From contig NC_051098.1 in the NCBI RefSeq assembly GCF_901709675.1, forward strand, positions 6,759,000 through 6,822,999: DNA of 64,000 nt, written 5' to 3'. Position 1 is the first letter of the stretch. Every line of letters begins with the position of its first letter. Positions 11,701 through 24,661 of this stretch are shown one piece after another. The stretch comes from Syngnathus acus (lineage: Eukaryota > Chordata > Actinopteri > Syngnathiformes > Syngnathidae). Both the position numbers and the translations under genes were made by a program. A model generated the notes under the pieces. That model was given only the letters and a program-made list of their open reading frames with translations, searched no databases and was not told the DNA's origin.

Positions 11701-14700
11701 TCTCTCCCGAGGGCTCGAACCTCATCTTTATGGAAATCTTTCAATGGTTCGATTACTTTTCCCTGCAGGATCACAAACCAGAGCATTCAGCATTTTTACA
11801 AAAGCAAACAGGTTTAGGTTGGCAGTTCTGTTTTTTTTATATATATATAAAAATAAAGAAAAAAGGCTGAGCAATACAAAAAGAATAAAGTTTTGTCACA
11901 GTATGAACCTATTTTAGCTGGCAAAGTTAATCGGGGTCAAGGGAACACTGGTCATGAATTGGCAAAGTCTCCACTGTACTGACACATCACTTTCTCCTTC
12001 CTAACTAACTATACATACCTAGGGAAAGGCTATTGCGCACACACATTAACTGAATTATTGCTACATAATTTCTGCCTTTGAAGTACCTCATCTCTGAGTT
12101 TGCGGATGAGCTCGGTGTCATTGTGGTGTGTTTTGATGACCTCTGCCTTCCCGCTGGCAAGATGAGAGGCACTTTCTATGAGATCAGGTCTCAGGGTGCC
12201 CTGGGCTAAGAGAACCTCTTCTGGTTTTAGATTCATCTCTCCTATCACCTCATTTGCCACCTGAAAAACAAAAACAATCCACAAAATGTCACCCAAGTAT
12301 CAAAAAGTAAAAGCAAGCCGGCATACACGTGATTGTGTAAATTAGGTTGGCAATCTCAAAATAGAAGTATGTAAATGTAAAATAGATTAACTTAAAGATG
12401 TACCTTGACGAAAGTATCCCCAATTATTTTTCTTTTCTCTTCAGGGTTGGTGGTCATATTCAGGGTTTTACTGATCCGTTTCCGAGGTGTTCTGTCCTCC
12501 TCTGAGATGGGAAGTGTTGTTGTCCCATTGTAGAAAGTGTGTGAGGCATTCACCACTGAAAGGTTGGCAAAGGTGGAAAATCAAAAATTTAATTTGGTTA
12601 TGTAAAGATCACACAGCATTGATTAGACATTTGACACGAGGCTAAAAAAAAAAAACACATTCCATCATTCCACCACACCCACCTTTAAGTTTGATGCCTA
12701 ATTTGGTGAGGGCCTCCTCGACACTCTGGCTCTCTCTCTTCCTCATGAAGCCATTGTCAATGTGAACCGCAATCACTTGGTCCTGGTTCAAAGCTTTGTT
12801 GAGGAGGGCAGTGCACACAGTTGAGTCGACGCCACCGCTCAACAGCACCTAAGGCAATTATTGCAAACCAAATCACCAGAGTGAGGAAAAAGTCTTGCCG
12901 CCATCAAACACTACATCTCCTTCTCCAGTACAGTCTTTCTTAGCCTGTATTGAGACTGGGATTGTATTTTACATAACAAGATTGTCATGGCACACGACAC
13001 CAAAGAAATTCCACAAATATGAGATGTGCCATGAATTACACGGCTATATGACTGGCGACAGTATCAAACTGACTATATTTTGTGCATGTTGATAAACATG
13101 ATTTTAATGCCAGGCAACTAATGTTCAATCTTTTTTTTTGCAAGCAATCACATAAGACTTTTTTCAGGTTACCCAACTGCAGTCAAGAAACAAGAGACAT
13201 GCCTTATAAGATCAAAGATGTACCAGTTAGACAAACATTAAAACGTACTTGAATTTTGTGAAATATAACAAGCCCCCAAGGCACTGATGGTGTCATGATA
13301 GCACACTCGTCTGACTTTAGTGCAGGCAACATGGGTTCACTTGCCACTAAATGAAAGACTTATCTCCACACCCTCCTGAGAAGAAGCCTAGTTTATAAAG
13401 GCACTTAGGAAGTCGATAGGCACTTTTCAGACAGACCTGTTTCATTTGATTGTTTAATTGCTGATGTGGTCACTACTTCCCTGTGTCTTGTTTCAATGTT
13501 ATGCTCACCAACACTTTGGACGTGCCGACTTTTTCTCTGATGTCACTGATGCAGGCTTGCTGGCGGTTCTGGACAGTAAAGTTACTTGTGCATCCTGCAA
13601 TCTCAAAGACGAAGTTGCGAAGCATCTCCGTGCCACGCTCTGTCAGGTCAACCTCGGGGTGAAACTGAGTACCGTACAGCTTCTTCTGCTCATTGGAAAT
13701 ACCTAGTGACCAGTAAACATGGAGAGGCTATTAGTAAAAGCTGTCATAAAATATTTCACAAAGCACTGCTATTAATATTTGCCCTTTCTTTATTGTGGCA
13801 TTTCCCTTGTCATTTAAAACAAAGAGCATTTGTATAAATGAAATCAAATCTGGTTGAAGTCAACATTCACCTGCAATGATGTTTCCTGATTGGGCCACCA
13901 CTTTAAAGCCATCAGCGACTTTATCCACACTGTCTCCATGAGTCAGAAGAACCACCTCCTCCTTCTGAAGGCCTCTGATAACATACACACAGACAGGTAC
14001 AGACTTAGTCTGTCACCTTTGCATGTCATTTAGCTACTGCTCAGTTCTGGAGGGATCCATTCGAGTGGGATAACAGGGCTACTGACAGCCCCAAGATTTT
14101 TCACTTTTTGCTTCACTTAGCTATTTTTTGTCTGTTTTTTTTAAATAACAAATGGGTTTAAAACACAAAACACGTTTTAACCATTTACATTTTTACTGGG
14201 GGAATAAATTTTTTTATGTTAATTTCAACATTAGGAATGTCAAAGCTTCCCACCCTCTGTATTCAAAGGTTTGGACACCTCCTGCACCACTGTATCACTT
14301 ACTGGCTTATAAATGGAAAAGAAGGAGTACCTGAACAGTGAGCAAGTGTTGTCCACTCCAATACTGAACACCCCATCTTCCCTCACACATTTCTTGTGAA
14401 CTGTTCCGCCAAAAACTTTGTTCATCATCTGAAAATGAACCACAGATAATAATGTTAAAATACTTTGTTAGTTTGATGTGATAACTGCATGCTGTATGGA
14501 GAAATATGGTTTTGATTAGAGATGATGGTTTAAACCTCCAAGCTGCCTGGGAAAAAAGAGAGCTAATGATGCTTTTATCTTCCTCAGTTAGTTTCAATGT
14601 GCCCTTGAAGCAAAATGATGAAATCCCAGCTGGGCCATGAGAGCAGAACAGCAGCCAGGAAATTGTGGTAAAGTGAAAGCTACTCAGATACTCTGAGTGA

Positions 14701-17376
14701 ATACACAGAACATCTCCTTACTTGGATAAATAAATGCCTTAAGACAGTGATTCTCTGTGTGGTATTGCATGCAGTTTCCCTCTCGTGGTATGTGATACAA
14801 CAGCTGCCTGAGCCACTTCACTTTTAGTTCACTTATAAGTTCAATGCATTTGCATTCAATCTTTAAGAAATGCTTTTAAACAATTCTGTTCACTTTTTTA
14901 TTTTTATAGCTATATTGAAAATATGATCTCTTTTTAATTGAATCATTATTTAGTATTAATTTTAAGCTTCATTTCCTCATTATTAGTTGGAACTACTTGA
15001 TGTTGGTAATGATGGTGATACTTGCAGAGCTAAGTGTTTTTTTTAGGTACAACTTGCAGCTAAACATAGGATTTGTACTGCATGTACCTGCATTCCATAG
15101 CAAATCCCCAGGACAGGCTTTCCTATAGTGAATATTGCAGGGTCAAACCATGGTGCATCCTCTGCATACACAGAAGCAGGGCCCCCTGAAATGATGATCG
15201 CCCTACAAGAAAAGGGACATTAGCACACATAAGAGTGGCAGAACACTGAAACCCTAAAAGCAGATTGCCCTGGAAGTTGCACAATTCAAAATCTTACTAA
15301 AGTCAAACAACAACTCAGTGTACACCCCGGCACCTATTGTTGGTTTATCAAAGAAATATTTAACTCCGGGTGTGTGACTTACTTGGCTTTATAATGATAT
15401 ATTCCAAAAGCTAAAGTTAGTCTGTTGTTGAATTCTACTCAAACCATTGCCTGAACAATAAAGATTATAAGAGCAGTAGCAATTTGACCCAGTAAGAAAT
15501 CAGTTACCTATTGATTAAAAAGAAAAAACAGTGTCCGTCAGACAGATACAAATTTCTTAATATATTTACCTGTAACCTTGTTCTCTAATCGCAAAGGCCG
15601 GTGTCTCCAATGGCAGGATCTCTGAGCGCACACACAGCTCACGCACACGTCTGTCAATGACTTTGCCATATTGGGCACCAGCATCCAGGATGGCCACAGC
15701 TCCCTCATGTGACCCATTCTGCTCCACGCTGCCAATCTGCAGCTGAGAGTCACAGTCACAAAGTCACATGTTTGCCTATGAAATATAAATCTTAATTATT
15801 GGTAACTCACTCCTTGACTTAACTCAAATCCATTTCTACCCTCTATGCTTACCAGAGTAATTTGACTATGTTAAGCTTGTCCTTATCAATGGCATGTGAC
15901 TGACAAGGTCTTAATAAACATGGTGAAACAAGCAATCGAGAGAATCACATGAGCAAGAGGATGTCACTTAGACAATTGTGCATTTATTGAATACTTTGGT
16001 CACGATTTTAAAATATTTCAACACGTTGCCCCACAGTGTTTCATATTATTTCAAGTTAAAGATTCACCAAATAAATTCACTGTAAAATTGCTGTAAAAAC
16101 ACCATATTTAGCAGTTGGTCTTGCTTGCATGCAGTTTAAATCTTAGAATCACTTTCAACCACCATAACAGCATAATTCTGACCACGTAAACAAATGCTTA
16201 TTGCTCATGTGTGTATTGGTCCCAATATTTACTCAACACGGGTTAGGGGGTTATATTTTTATAGTGGCAGAAGTCAGGAACATGTCATTATTCCATGACT
16301 GTCAACAACTACGGGTAGATACAAGTCATTAAAGCAACAAAGGACAACATAAGTATTAAAATAAATAAATAAAAGGTTCATAAACCTCAATGTTTATGAC
16401 AATTTCATAAAACACAGTTTTGCCAGATAACTCCTGATGAGATGCACGGGTCGATTAATCTTAAAATACTCACGCATTTACCTGTATAAATAAAGTCTGA
16501 CATGCAATTCGATTATGAAAAATGAATAAGTAGGCAACATAAACCCACGTGGTTTATACTACGCTCGGTTCCCTCACATCAGTAAAGTGCCCCTCAAAAC
16601 ACTACCACTGTCAATAACGTAAAAAGATAGTACACTTGTAGATTATTAATCTACATAGATTATTAATAATATTGTGGCACTGAAGAGGTATTTACCTCTC
16701 TCAAGCCCGCAAACGATGTTAGCAAACTGTCAAGATTTGACGTTATTATTGCTCCAAGTTTGTGACAGCGAGTGCTCGAACGACATAAATTAGCTAGCCA
16801 AACGTTAAGTTTCACCATCAATGGACGGGTAGCAATGCTTTCTCGTGAGCAATCAAAAGTAAACATACCATTTGATCAATTTAGCTGCTCAAGGTAACAA
16901 TTTATGACAGTGTCCCATCCGAGTGGACAGTCCAAATAAACAGTAACGAGCATAGCATGTTAGCACGTACTGGAAGGAGCTGAGCTAAGTTAGCGGAGCT
17001 ATGCTAAACCCACGCGGTATCTTCAGCTGGTGAGGGTCCAGCCTTACACCAAACTAGAGATATTAGAGGACAACGTTGTCGAATATTCATGTGTGCTTAA
17101 CCTTAGTTAATTGACGACCTTCGGGATCAGCGACTGGGAGCGACATGTTCACGTAAAGCGGCAACAGGCACGGGGCGCCCGTGCACATTCCTTCCCCCGG
17201 TGGTCAATGTTAACAAACACGCTCTAACAACTTTCCACGCAAATCAACGCAGGCCGTAGTGGAAGGTGAAAGAAATGGCAGCGTGAAAGCGCCACACGAG
17301 AGCAAGTTATGTCGTAGCAGCGACGGCTGCTGATACCGGTTCCACCGACCTTGCCGTCTCCGTTGCACATAGCCAT
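8743..17376 (-). CDS. gmps: GMP synthase (glutamine-hydrolysing)
   Basis: Converts XMP, glutamine and ATP to GMP in the cytosol, the last step of de novo guanine nucleotide synthesis. Coding exons: 17350-17376, 15570-15742, 15088-15202, 14331-14428, 13871-13974, 13509-13702, 12683-12848, 12404-12555, 12087-12260, 11657-11762, 11140-11255, 10874-10999, 10182-10297, 9951-10081, 9071-9243, 8743-8844. They sum to 690 aa, close to the roughly 693 aa of the vertebrate enzyme. The class I amidotransferase domain shows [16 protein letters not shown], nucleophile Cys in GICYGMQ and the QFHPE histidine. The ATP-pyrophosphatase domain has the P-loop [12 protein letters not shown]. The C-terminal dimerisation domain ends PGTTEWE. 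Exon 1 encodes only MAMCNGDGK, and this start is chosen because it matches the known N-terminus and joins exon 2 in phase 0. The exon 10 donor is GC rather than GT. The neighbour slc33a1 lies divergently, as in mammals. Confidence 0.97.
9418..9868. mobile_element. Possible small DNA transposon in a gmps intron
   Basis: In the intron between gmps exons 14 and 15, the ends look like degraded inverted repeats: left 'gaggctgggtgattat', right inverted 'ctagggctaggaaattatt'. The inner sequence is AT-rich and resembles the common fish 'agggctgggcgatat' non-autonomous elements. I did not confirm a target-site duplication. Confidence 0.35.
13275..13345 (+). repeat. Possible tRNA-like SINE relic
   Basis: In gmps intron 6, 'tggtgtcatgatagcacactcg' style sequence followed about 35 bases later by 'gggttcacttgcc' resembles the A and B boxes of a tRNA-derived SINE head. 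It is degraded, short and without a clear tail. Confidence 0.3.
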
Positions 17377-17441
17377 GGAGGACTGCTGTGTGGTGGAATG
17401 AGCGCTCCTCTTTCGCCTTGATGTACGCGGTCGGTAGGAGC

Positions 17442-17485
17442 GAGCGAGCGAGCGAGGGAGGGAGGGGAAAAGCGAGAGAGAGAGA

Positions 17486-17529
<44 letters not shown>
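17442..17529. repeat. Purine (AG)n microsatellite upstream of the gmps start
   Basis: A (GAGC)n/(GGGA)n run passes into about 55 bp of nearly pure AG repeat, roughly 65-155 bp upstream of the gmps ATG on the transcribed strand as (CT)n. It falls in the 5' UTR or core promoter, so length polymorphism could affect expression; that is inference. Confidence 0.85.
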
Positions 17530-17530
<1 letters not shown>

Positions 17531-17814
17531 GCTCACTTGCAGCTCCGACTGAATGACGAGCAAAACACAACCAACCACACTGACTTCTTACTATCAAATG
17601 GACTCAGCGTCTCTCCTCCTCTTCTTTACTTCTGAAGACTCATTTAATTGCGGACAACAGTTGTCATGCAGCAGTAGCCTCCTGGCTCACCAGTAACACA
17701 TAATGTGCCTATGTTCGTATATTGTGCAGAAATGTCCGACAGTCGTGCAAGTATGGGCAACTCAAATGCTAATTTTTCCTCAGTGCTCCTGGAAGCCACA
17801 TCGGACCATGCATG

Positions 17815-17945
17815 CCCCAACCTGGGAAAAAATGCACTCATGTCATAAAAAGAATGCATTTTTTTTCCCAGTGAAAAGGGCCATCTTGCATAGAAATGAC
17901 CATTCAAGGACGGCACAAAACTGCTGAACAAGAAAATGACATCAA
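17815..17945 (-). repeat. Dispersed repeat, copy B, with hairpin
   Basis: The segment 17861-17940 is the inverse match of 6073-6148. Beside it, ctgggaaaaaatgca (17822-17836) can pair with tgcattttttttcccag (17856-17872), leaving a loop of about 20 nt. This suggests a terminal or internal inverted repeat of a small mobile element. Confidence 0.55.
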
Positions 17946-18115
17946 GAGAAAGAACTCATTTTTTTCCCCCCTGAAAAAATCAATGAACTTCAAATTTTAT
18001 GTCAAAGTACCGTTTTCCCTGCATATTCTCAAGGGAGGAAAATTGGCCTACTCTTGTTTAAGGCAGTTTAAGTCTTAAACTAAGACCCAGCAACTAACAT
18101 ATGTCTGCCATCTCA

Positions 18116-18372
18116 AAGTCAAAAAGTCAAAGTCAGCTTTATTGTCAATCTCTTCATGCCAAGACACACAAAGAAATCGAAATTACGTTTCCCCTATCCC
18201 ACGGTGACGAGACACAGTACACGATAAACATACAAGTAAACAACGCAAAATAAAAACAAGAAGGCACAAACAATGAACAATAAGAGTGATGAATAAATAA
18301 TAAATAAACAAATAACACAGTAAATAGTAAACAGTAGTGGTATTAGTGATATTACAATTTAAAACAACAGTC
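18116..18372 (-). mobile_element. LINE-like 3' fragment
   Basis: Starts with AAAGTC-type simple repeat units, then 'cagctttattgtcaatctc' and 'cgaaattacgtttcccct', a stretch I recognise as common in fish genomes and resembling a retroposon 3' end in minus orientation. The right part decays into AT-rich sequence. Family not assigned. Confidence 0.5.
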
Positions 18373-18376
18373 AATG

Positions 18377-18394
18377 AACCCTAACCCTAACCCT
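18377..18394 (-). repeat. Three telomere-like units
   Basis: AACCCT three times in tandem, directly next to the LINE-like fragment. It is too short to argue for a chromosome-fusion scar, and could be a template-tail or chance feature. Confidence 0.7.
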
Positions 18395-19434
18395 GCATAT
18401 TTGCAGTTCGGGACCAACAGATTTGCATTTTCATTTTTTTTCCCTCTAATTAACACCGGTTATCAGTAGTTTTTTAGCATTTAAAAGTTTCCTCTTAAGT
18501 CAGCTGTGATAAACTCCAGCTCATCTGTGACCCTAATGAGGATAAGCGGTATTGGAAATTGATGGATGTAATTGGTGTCTCATGTAGTAATGTGAGTTTC
18601 CATATTCGGAAGAGCTTTCAGGAGGATGCAATGACCACTTCAAACTACAACCACAATAAAGATAAGGTTCAATCAATACCTCTCAGTGTGTCAGGCCAAA
18701 TGGAGCATTATCATCTTTGCAAAGGCATGATTGTGCTTCGCAAAATGTTTTGGCTGATTGGTGCTGATGATGAATATAAATGTGATCACACTTTCTGCAA
18801 TAGTGCAATATTTATTTCACATTTTTTATCGTCTTCCCACTCAAAAAAGCACAGGGGGTTTGTACAACAGCATTACTTATTACGTGGAGCTATTCAAGAC
18901 AGTTTGTCAAACAGTTTTTGAGCAAAAGGGAATTCAAAGTAGGGTGTGCTTGGAATCTCTGCCAACACTTCTCAGGATGACACAGCATGCGCGTGTATGT
19001 GCAATCAACCCACTGCACTTTTAACACATTGCTGACAAGTCGTAAAGACATAGTGGGGGGAGTTAGTGTTTGCTGCTGAATTTGTAAAATTGCGGACATA
19101 CAAAAAGAATAACTGACTCTAATTTGGATGCTTAATATTTCATTATAAAGAATAGCAGGTAATGTCAAATACACATGATGAAAGGTTGTTTCAAGTTTAT
19201 TGGCTGCTACTTAGAAAGTCACAGCTTCATCTCCACAGGTTTTACAATGGGTTGTAATCCACGTCTCCAGTGTCCCTGCTGACGAACGGTGGTTGTCATC
19301 CAAGATTTGACGCGACACGGTTCTTCTGTTTATTTGCTGTCATTAGTCAAATAACTCTTTAATTGTAGTAATCAAAGACGCCTCACCAAAATAATCACAT
19401 GCTCCTGCAGATGGAATTAGAAGTTATTTCAACA

Positions 19435-19740
19435 CCTACGGAGTTAAATTTAACACTTCAAAAGTGTCTATATTGGTCTACACTAAATCTAGTCAAAACA
19501 ACACTTTTAAAAGTTTGATTTAAGTGGGAGTTAACACAACTCTGGTGGTAGTTGAAATTTAACACTAGTCAACAACTGGTCAGTGTTGATTTTACACTAC
19601 ACGAGTATGTAGCATTAAATTACTACACCATTTTGTGTTATACTTAACAGTCAAAACGAGTTGCTAAATATTTAACTCATATAAAGAGTCAAAAAATACT
19701 GTACAGTCAATTTAACACCCTACTTCTTTCCCACACACTC
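19435..19740. repeat. AT-rich self-complementary repeat
   Basis: Many near-palindromic 'gttaaatttaacac' and 'acacttttaaaagt' motifs cluster here. Such composition is typical of non-autonomous fish DNA elements, but I could not define ends or a target-site duplication. Confidence 0.35.
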
Positions 19741-20894
19741 TACAACATACATTCTATCAAAAAGAGACTCATTTGTGGTAAGTAAAATAATGTATTTTAT
19801 ATTTCCACAGCACAACAATGCATTGACTTGACAATAGGACATCCCATCAACGGGTCAACGATGTTTTTCTGCCAGGTTTGAGTAATGTAAGAGCATTTAA
19901 GACGGGCACATGTGAAATATGTCAAGACTCGACTGGAAAATAATGCCCGAGTGTTTACTCAGTTAAAAAAAACATAGTTGTTCAAAAGGGTCAGAAGGAT
20001 TCAACAGTAGACATGCAATCAAACAACTAACAAGTGACTGTAAGTGAAGGGCAATAACAACAGACACACGGTCACGTGGTTATGATCCATCCAGCCTGTC
20101 CTGTCCTCATCACATGCTGATCTTCAAGCATGCCTGCGTCCTGTCACATGCCATCTGGGGTGATAAACAGCTTCACATGCGCTTATAGCAACCGCAAGGC
20201 AAAGCGTGCTGCCATTCATTACCTTTGACTGGAGCATGGTGTCATGGCCTTTCAATGGCAGAGAACGTTTCTGCTTAGAAATAAACCTATGATGATTTTA
20301 TTGTGGACAAGTACAAAATTCCCAGAGTTGTAAAAGAACATGTGCAGTCACAATTCACTCTGAATTTCTTCTGGCTTAAAATCTGTCTGTCTTGCAAAGT
20401 CTGTTATTGTTTTTGTGAGCAGAACACAAGTCACAGTTTTACATGGTTCAAAAATTCAAATTCAAATGTTGTGTCTTTGCATCAGTAGTTGTCATCTCGA
20501 CTTGGCCCAACACTGTGTCTCATTCTTCAACTTTGATTCAATTGTGTTGTCTTTCTCATGGACTCAAATCACTTTAAAATAGGTTTTACTTGAGCTGACC
20601 TTAACACTGGGACTGGTTTGGTTGAATAACTGAATAACCTTTTTACTACCAATAGTAAAAAACTAATTCATGGCAGCAACCCTAAATCATTATGCTATGT
20701 ATAATCCACTGGATTGGGCTCTAAACCTGTATTTCTATTTACTCCGAAATAGAAATACCATTGTTCTTCGGCATCCGTACCATGAATGCTTCTTTATGTG
20801 GACAAACAACCATTCAAACTCACACTCACAACTATGGACAATTTAGTAAAAGTGAAGACAATTTGCAATTCTAGTAATGACACACGAATTTGAT

Positions 20895-20982
20895 GCACAA
20901 TTTGTTTTCGTGGGCCACATAAAATGATGTGGCGGGCAGTATCTGGCCCCCGGGCCTTGAGTTTGACACTAGCGTTCTACAG
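20895..20982 (-). mobile_element. hAT-like element end (relic)
   Basis: Reads 'gtgtcaaactcaaggccc' then 'gggggccagata' on the minus strand, a stretch widespread in vertebrate genomes that I associate with hAT-type DNA transposon ends. Only one end is evident. Confidence 0.4.
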
Positions 20983-21637
20983 TATATTTGTAAATAATTT
21001 TTTCAGCACCACCTAAGTATCGGTCAAGCTCGGTAGAACACTAATCTTCAAGAGGTTTTTTTTTTTTAGGAAATAGCAGGATTTTCAAAATTTAGCAGTT
21101 TTTTTTTAGTTGATATTGTAACATGTAGTCAAAGTATTAATCCTTTGCGCTTTAACGTTCTATCACATCACAATCGCAATAATTTGGCCCGCCCTGAACG
21201 TAACAATTGCCAAAAGAAACAAATGCAAGCGAACAACGACGTTATCTCTCCAAAGTGCGCTTCAGCATCACAACAGTACTACAATCGGAACAGGCAGTCA
21301 CAAAAACGGAACAAATTAGCTCAGGTTTTGACACGTCAGCTGTAGTGAATCGGACACATTTGAACGTTGCGCACAAGTATACTTCCTGGTGCATCTGACA
21401 CCAGTGTTGATTTTTTACCTTTGTGAATCGTCAAACGCCTACGGTAAGCTCTTTAAGTGTTTCGTGTGTAGCCTGCTTTTGTTTTGTCACAGTTACGCCG
21501 CCCAACAAATTTCACAAATGAATGTGTAATTTGGCTTTTCGTGTGCTTTTCTTTATGTTCAGCATGTCGCTTATTCCGCTGCCATTGCAATCAGGTATGC
21601 ATGCTATCAAATAATTTACATTTCCCTTTTTCTCTTC

Positions 21638-21659
21638 CCCCCCCCCCCCCCCCCCCCCG
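21638..21659. repeat. Poly-C tract
   Basis: About 20 consecutive C in the putative 5' UTR intron of slc33a1. It is probably a slippage-prone mononucleotide run and its length is unreliable. Confidence 0.8.
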
Positions 21660-22076
21660 TTCTCCCTGGTTAAAGATGTATTTTTGGAATTTACTCTACA
21701 GGAAATGTAATGTATCAGTTTGATTAAACCATCTTTAGCCTACCTTACTATTTTTTTTATGTCGTAATACAAAGTCAAAAGTGCCTTATGCAATTGTTAA
21801 AGGTTGCCGTTACATAAAACTGGACGATGTCAAATTTGAAAACACAACTTGGCCAGATGCTTCCATGCACATTAAAAAAAAAGTATTCACACAATATTAT
21901 GACCAACTGAATACCACTTTAAGCTCACCGCCCATATCATCAGCCATATTTGCCCCAGAGCGAGACAACTTACTTTGCTGTCTTTTTTTTGTTTTAAGTC
22001 AAATAAAGTGATTTTGTTAAAACTGTATTTCAGATTTGCTGATTGCACTGCACCCTTCAATGACTCCGGTGTTACC

Positions 22077-24661
22077 ATGGAGCACCATAATCACGATCTA
22101 ATTACATATAAGAATGGTCGGCAGAGAAAGCAAGTTGGTCCTTCCCTCCACCATTCTCTAAACTTGAAGGACGGTGCCATGACACCGATGAGCATCTCTG
22201 AGACAGAAGTAGACGGGGTAACAGACAACCTCATCGCAGGGTCAGACCCCGAGGAGAAGATGCATCCCAAAGTGCGTCGAGGTATTCGGACCGAGTTGTG
22301 GAACGTGCTGCTTCTTCTCTTCCTCTATGTGCTGCAAGGGATTCCCCTTGGACTGGCTGGCAGCATTCCGCTGATTTTACAGAGTAAGAACGTCAGCTAC
22401 AAGAACCAAGCTGTCTTTAGCTTTGTTTTTTGGCCATTTAGTCTCAAGCTTTTATGGGCACCGCTGGTGGATGCTCTCTACTTCACCAAGTTTGGTAGAA
22501 GGTAATAAAACATTTCATGGATATGTAAATTTGGTTTATGAAAGTTGAGCCTCTATAGTCATGCCCATGTCACTGCAGAAAATCGTGGCTGGTACCCACG
22601 CAGTACCTACTGGGCCTCTTCATGCTCTACCTTTCTCTACAAGTTGACTCACTGCTGCAGAGCAAGGGAGGCCCGAATGTGGTCGCGCTGACAACGGTCT
22701 TCTTTATGCTCGCATTTCTGGCAGCCACGCAGGTAGCTATCCATAAACGTCGTGCTATGCCGACATATTCAAATTCTGTTGTTAAAAGTGTCACTACCAG
22801 ATTAGTGAGACAAAATACTGAAAGAATACCATCTTTGAATCATGGAAATGAATTTTTAAACTTTCTAAGAATAAAATGAAGATGGAAAGAAAAACAAAAA
22901 AAGGATGTTTTTTTTAGTCATTTTTCTTAGACACTGTTCTCCTGTCTTTGTCAGGACATTGCTGTCGATGGCTGGGCGCTAACAATGCTATCGCGAGAGA
23001 ACGTCGGCTATGCATCCACGTGTAACTCGGTGGGCCAGACCGCTGGCTACTTTCTGGGTAACGTGCTCTTTTTGGCGCTGGAGTCTGCCGATTTCTGCAA
23101 CAAATACCTCAGAACGGAGCCCAAGGAGATTGGAATTGTCACCTTGGCAGGTAACTTGCTTAGCATGTCGTTCAATGCCGCACTGCTGTAATTTTCAACA
23201 TCTAATGTTTGCTGTTTGGCTGCAGACTTCCTGTTTTTCTGGGGAGTGGTGTTCCTGCTTTCCACAACGCTGGTGGCCATCTTGAAAAGTGAGAACGAGC
23301 CTCGCAAAGACAGGGGGAAAGATCCCGAGGCGACGCAGGGGGTTTTCCAAACCTACAAGTTGCTCTTCACTATCGTCAAGATGCCGGCCGTCTTCACCTT
23401 CTGTTTGCTGCTGCTCACTGCCAAAGTAAGCACTCTAGTGGAGGAATTTGCCTTAACAAGAGTGCCACAGAGGCTAACTACCATTTTGGATTCGTGACAG
23501 ATCGGCTTCTCTGCAGCTGATGCGGTGACCGGTCTGAAGTTGGTGGAGGCCGGCGTTCCGAAGGCGCAGTTGGCTTTGCTGGCCGTGCCTATGGTGCCTC
23601 TGCAGATCCTTCTACCGGTGTTGATCAGTAAATACACAGCAGGGCCCAGACCGTTGGATGTCTTCTACAAAGCCTTCCCTTTAAGGTTGTAACACAGATC
23701 CAAATGCACTGTTCTGTAGGTTGCACATTTTGTTAAGGGCTATATTGTGGCAGGTTAATGGTTGGCCTGGGCTTCGCTCTGCTTGTTGCGTGGACACCGA
23801 GTGTGCGGCAAGAAGAAGGCTTCCCCGTTTACTACTACGTTGTTGTACTGCTCAGCTATGCGGCGCACCAGGTGAGCAGTCAAGCAGTCTAAATTAGTTT
23901 GAAATATATTATAAAATCATTTCAATTAAGTTATTATTAGTTTGCAGTAATTTAACGAAACATGAACAATTTACAAAACTAGTCATTTTTATTTAAAATT
24001 GTCTCCCCCCCGCCCCTCATAAAACATTTAATAATTCTTGGAAAATTGTGACTTATAAAATTATTTCCCCCTGAACATTACAAGTTTATTCCCATCAAAC
24101 CAAGACTTTTTCTCCCCCCTTCATAAAATGAATTGAATAAAAAGTTATGATGTGAGGTACTAACCAAAGCTTCCTGCCTACAGTTGGCTTTATACAGCAT
24201 GTATGTCGCCGGTATGGCCTTCCACGCCAAAGTGAGTGACCCACTCATAGGGGGAACCTACATGACATTGCTGAACACAGTCACTAACCTGGGAGGAAAC
24301 TGGCCCTCCACCCTTGCACTTTGGTTGGTGGATCCGCTCACAAGCAAGGAGTGTCGGGGCGCTGTCAACCAAACTTGTGTCTCGCCGGAGGCAGCAGGGG
24401 TAAGTGTGTATTCGGCCATCTATCTGATGCAGTTGTTCTGCTAGTGCACTGAATGTATTGAATGCAGCACGGACTCTTGTTTTCCAGCTGTGCGTCAAGG
24501 AAGGTGGCGCCTGCGTCACAACGCTAGACGGTTACTATGTGGAGTCAGTGGTATGCATGCTGATTGGCTTTGCCTGGTGGGTGTGGTTAGGGCCGAAGTT
24601 GAAGAGGCTGCAGGATCACAGTCCAGCTGCGTGGAGATGCAGAGTTGCAGTTGATGACTAA
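22077..24661 (+). CDS. slc33a1: Acetyl-coenzyme A transporter 1 (AT-1)
   Basis: Multi-pass ER-membrane carrier of the major facilitator type that moves cytosolic acetyl-CoA into the ER lumen for protein acetylation. Exons: 22077-22501, 22579-22732, 22955-23150, 23226-23425, 23501-23685, 23754-23871, 24184-24399, 24488-24661. They sum to 555 aa against about 549 in mammals. The hydrophilic N-terminus MEHHNHDLITYKNGRQRKQ leads to the first membrane segment in WNVLLLLFLYVLQGIPLGL. Other hallmarks are QDIAVDGWALTML, STCNSVGQTAGYFLGN, GGTYMTLLNTVTNLGGNWP and the Cys-rich luminal loop KECRGAVNQTC. A likely 5' UTR exon donor (ACG|GTAAGC near 21443) and the acceptor at about 22033 suggest a leading non-coding exon. 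All introns appear GT-AG. It lies divergently from gmps, an arrangement conserved with mammals. Confidence 0.96.

Larger units (their letters stand above)
17377..22076. other. Divergent gmps-slc33a1 spacer, repeat-rich
   Basis: It contains the AG microsatellite, an inverted-repeat element at 17815-17945, a LINE-like 3' fragment at 18116-18372, a three-unit telomere-like tract, a degraded 'gaggataagcggtat' repeat at about 18500-18570, AT-rich 'gttaaatttaacac' sequence at about 19435-19740 and a hAT-like end at about 20900-20980. A 5' UTR exon of slc33a1 may end near 21443. No protein-coding gene is seen. Confidence 0.6.

Noticed and set aside
18377-18394. Interstitial telomere repeat as a chromosome-fusion scar
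   Set aside because: Only three units, next to a retroelement fragment; too short to support a fusion.
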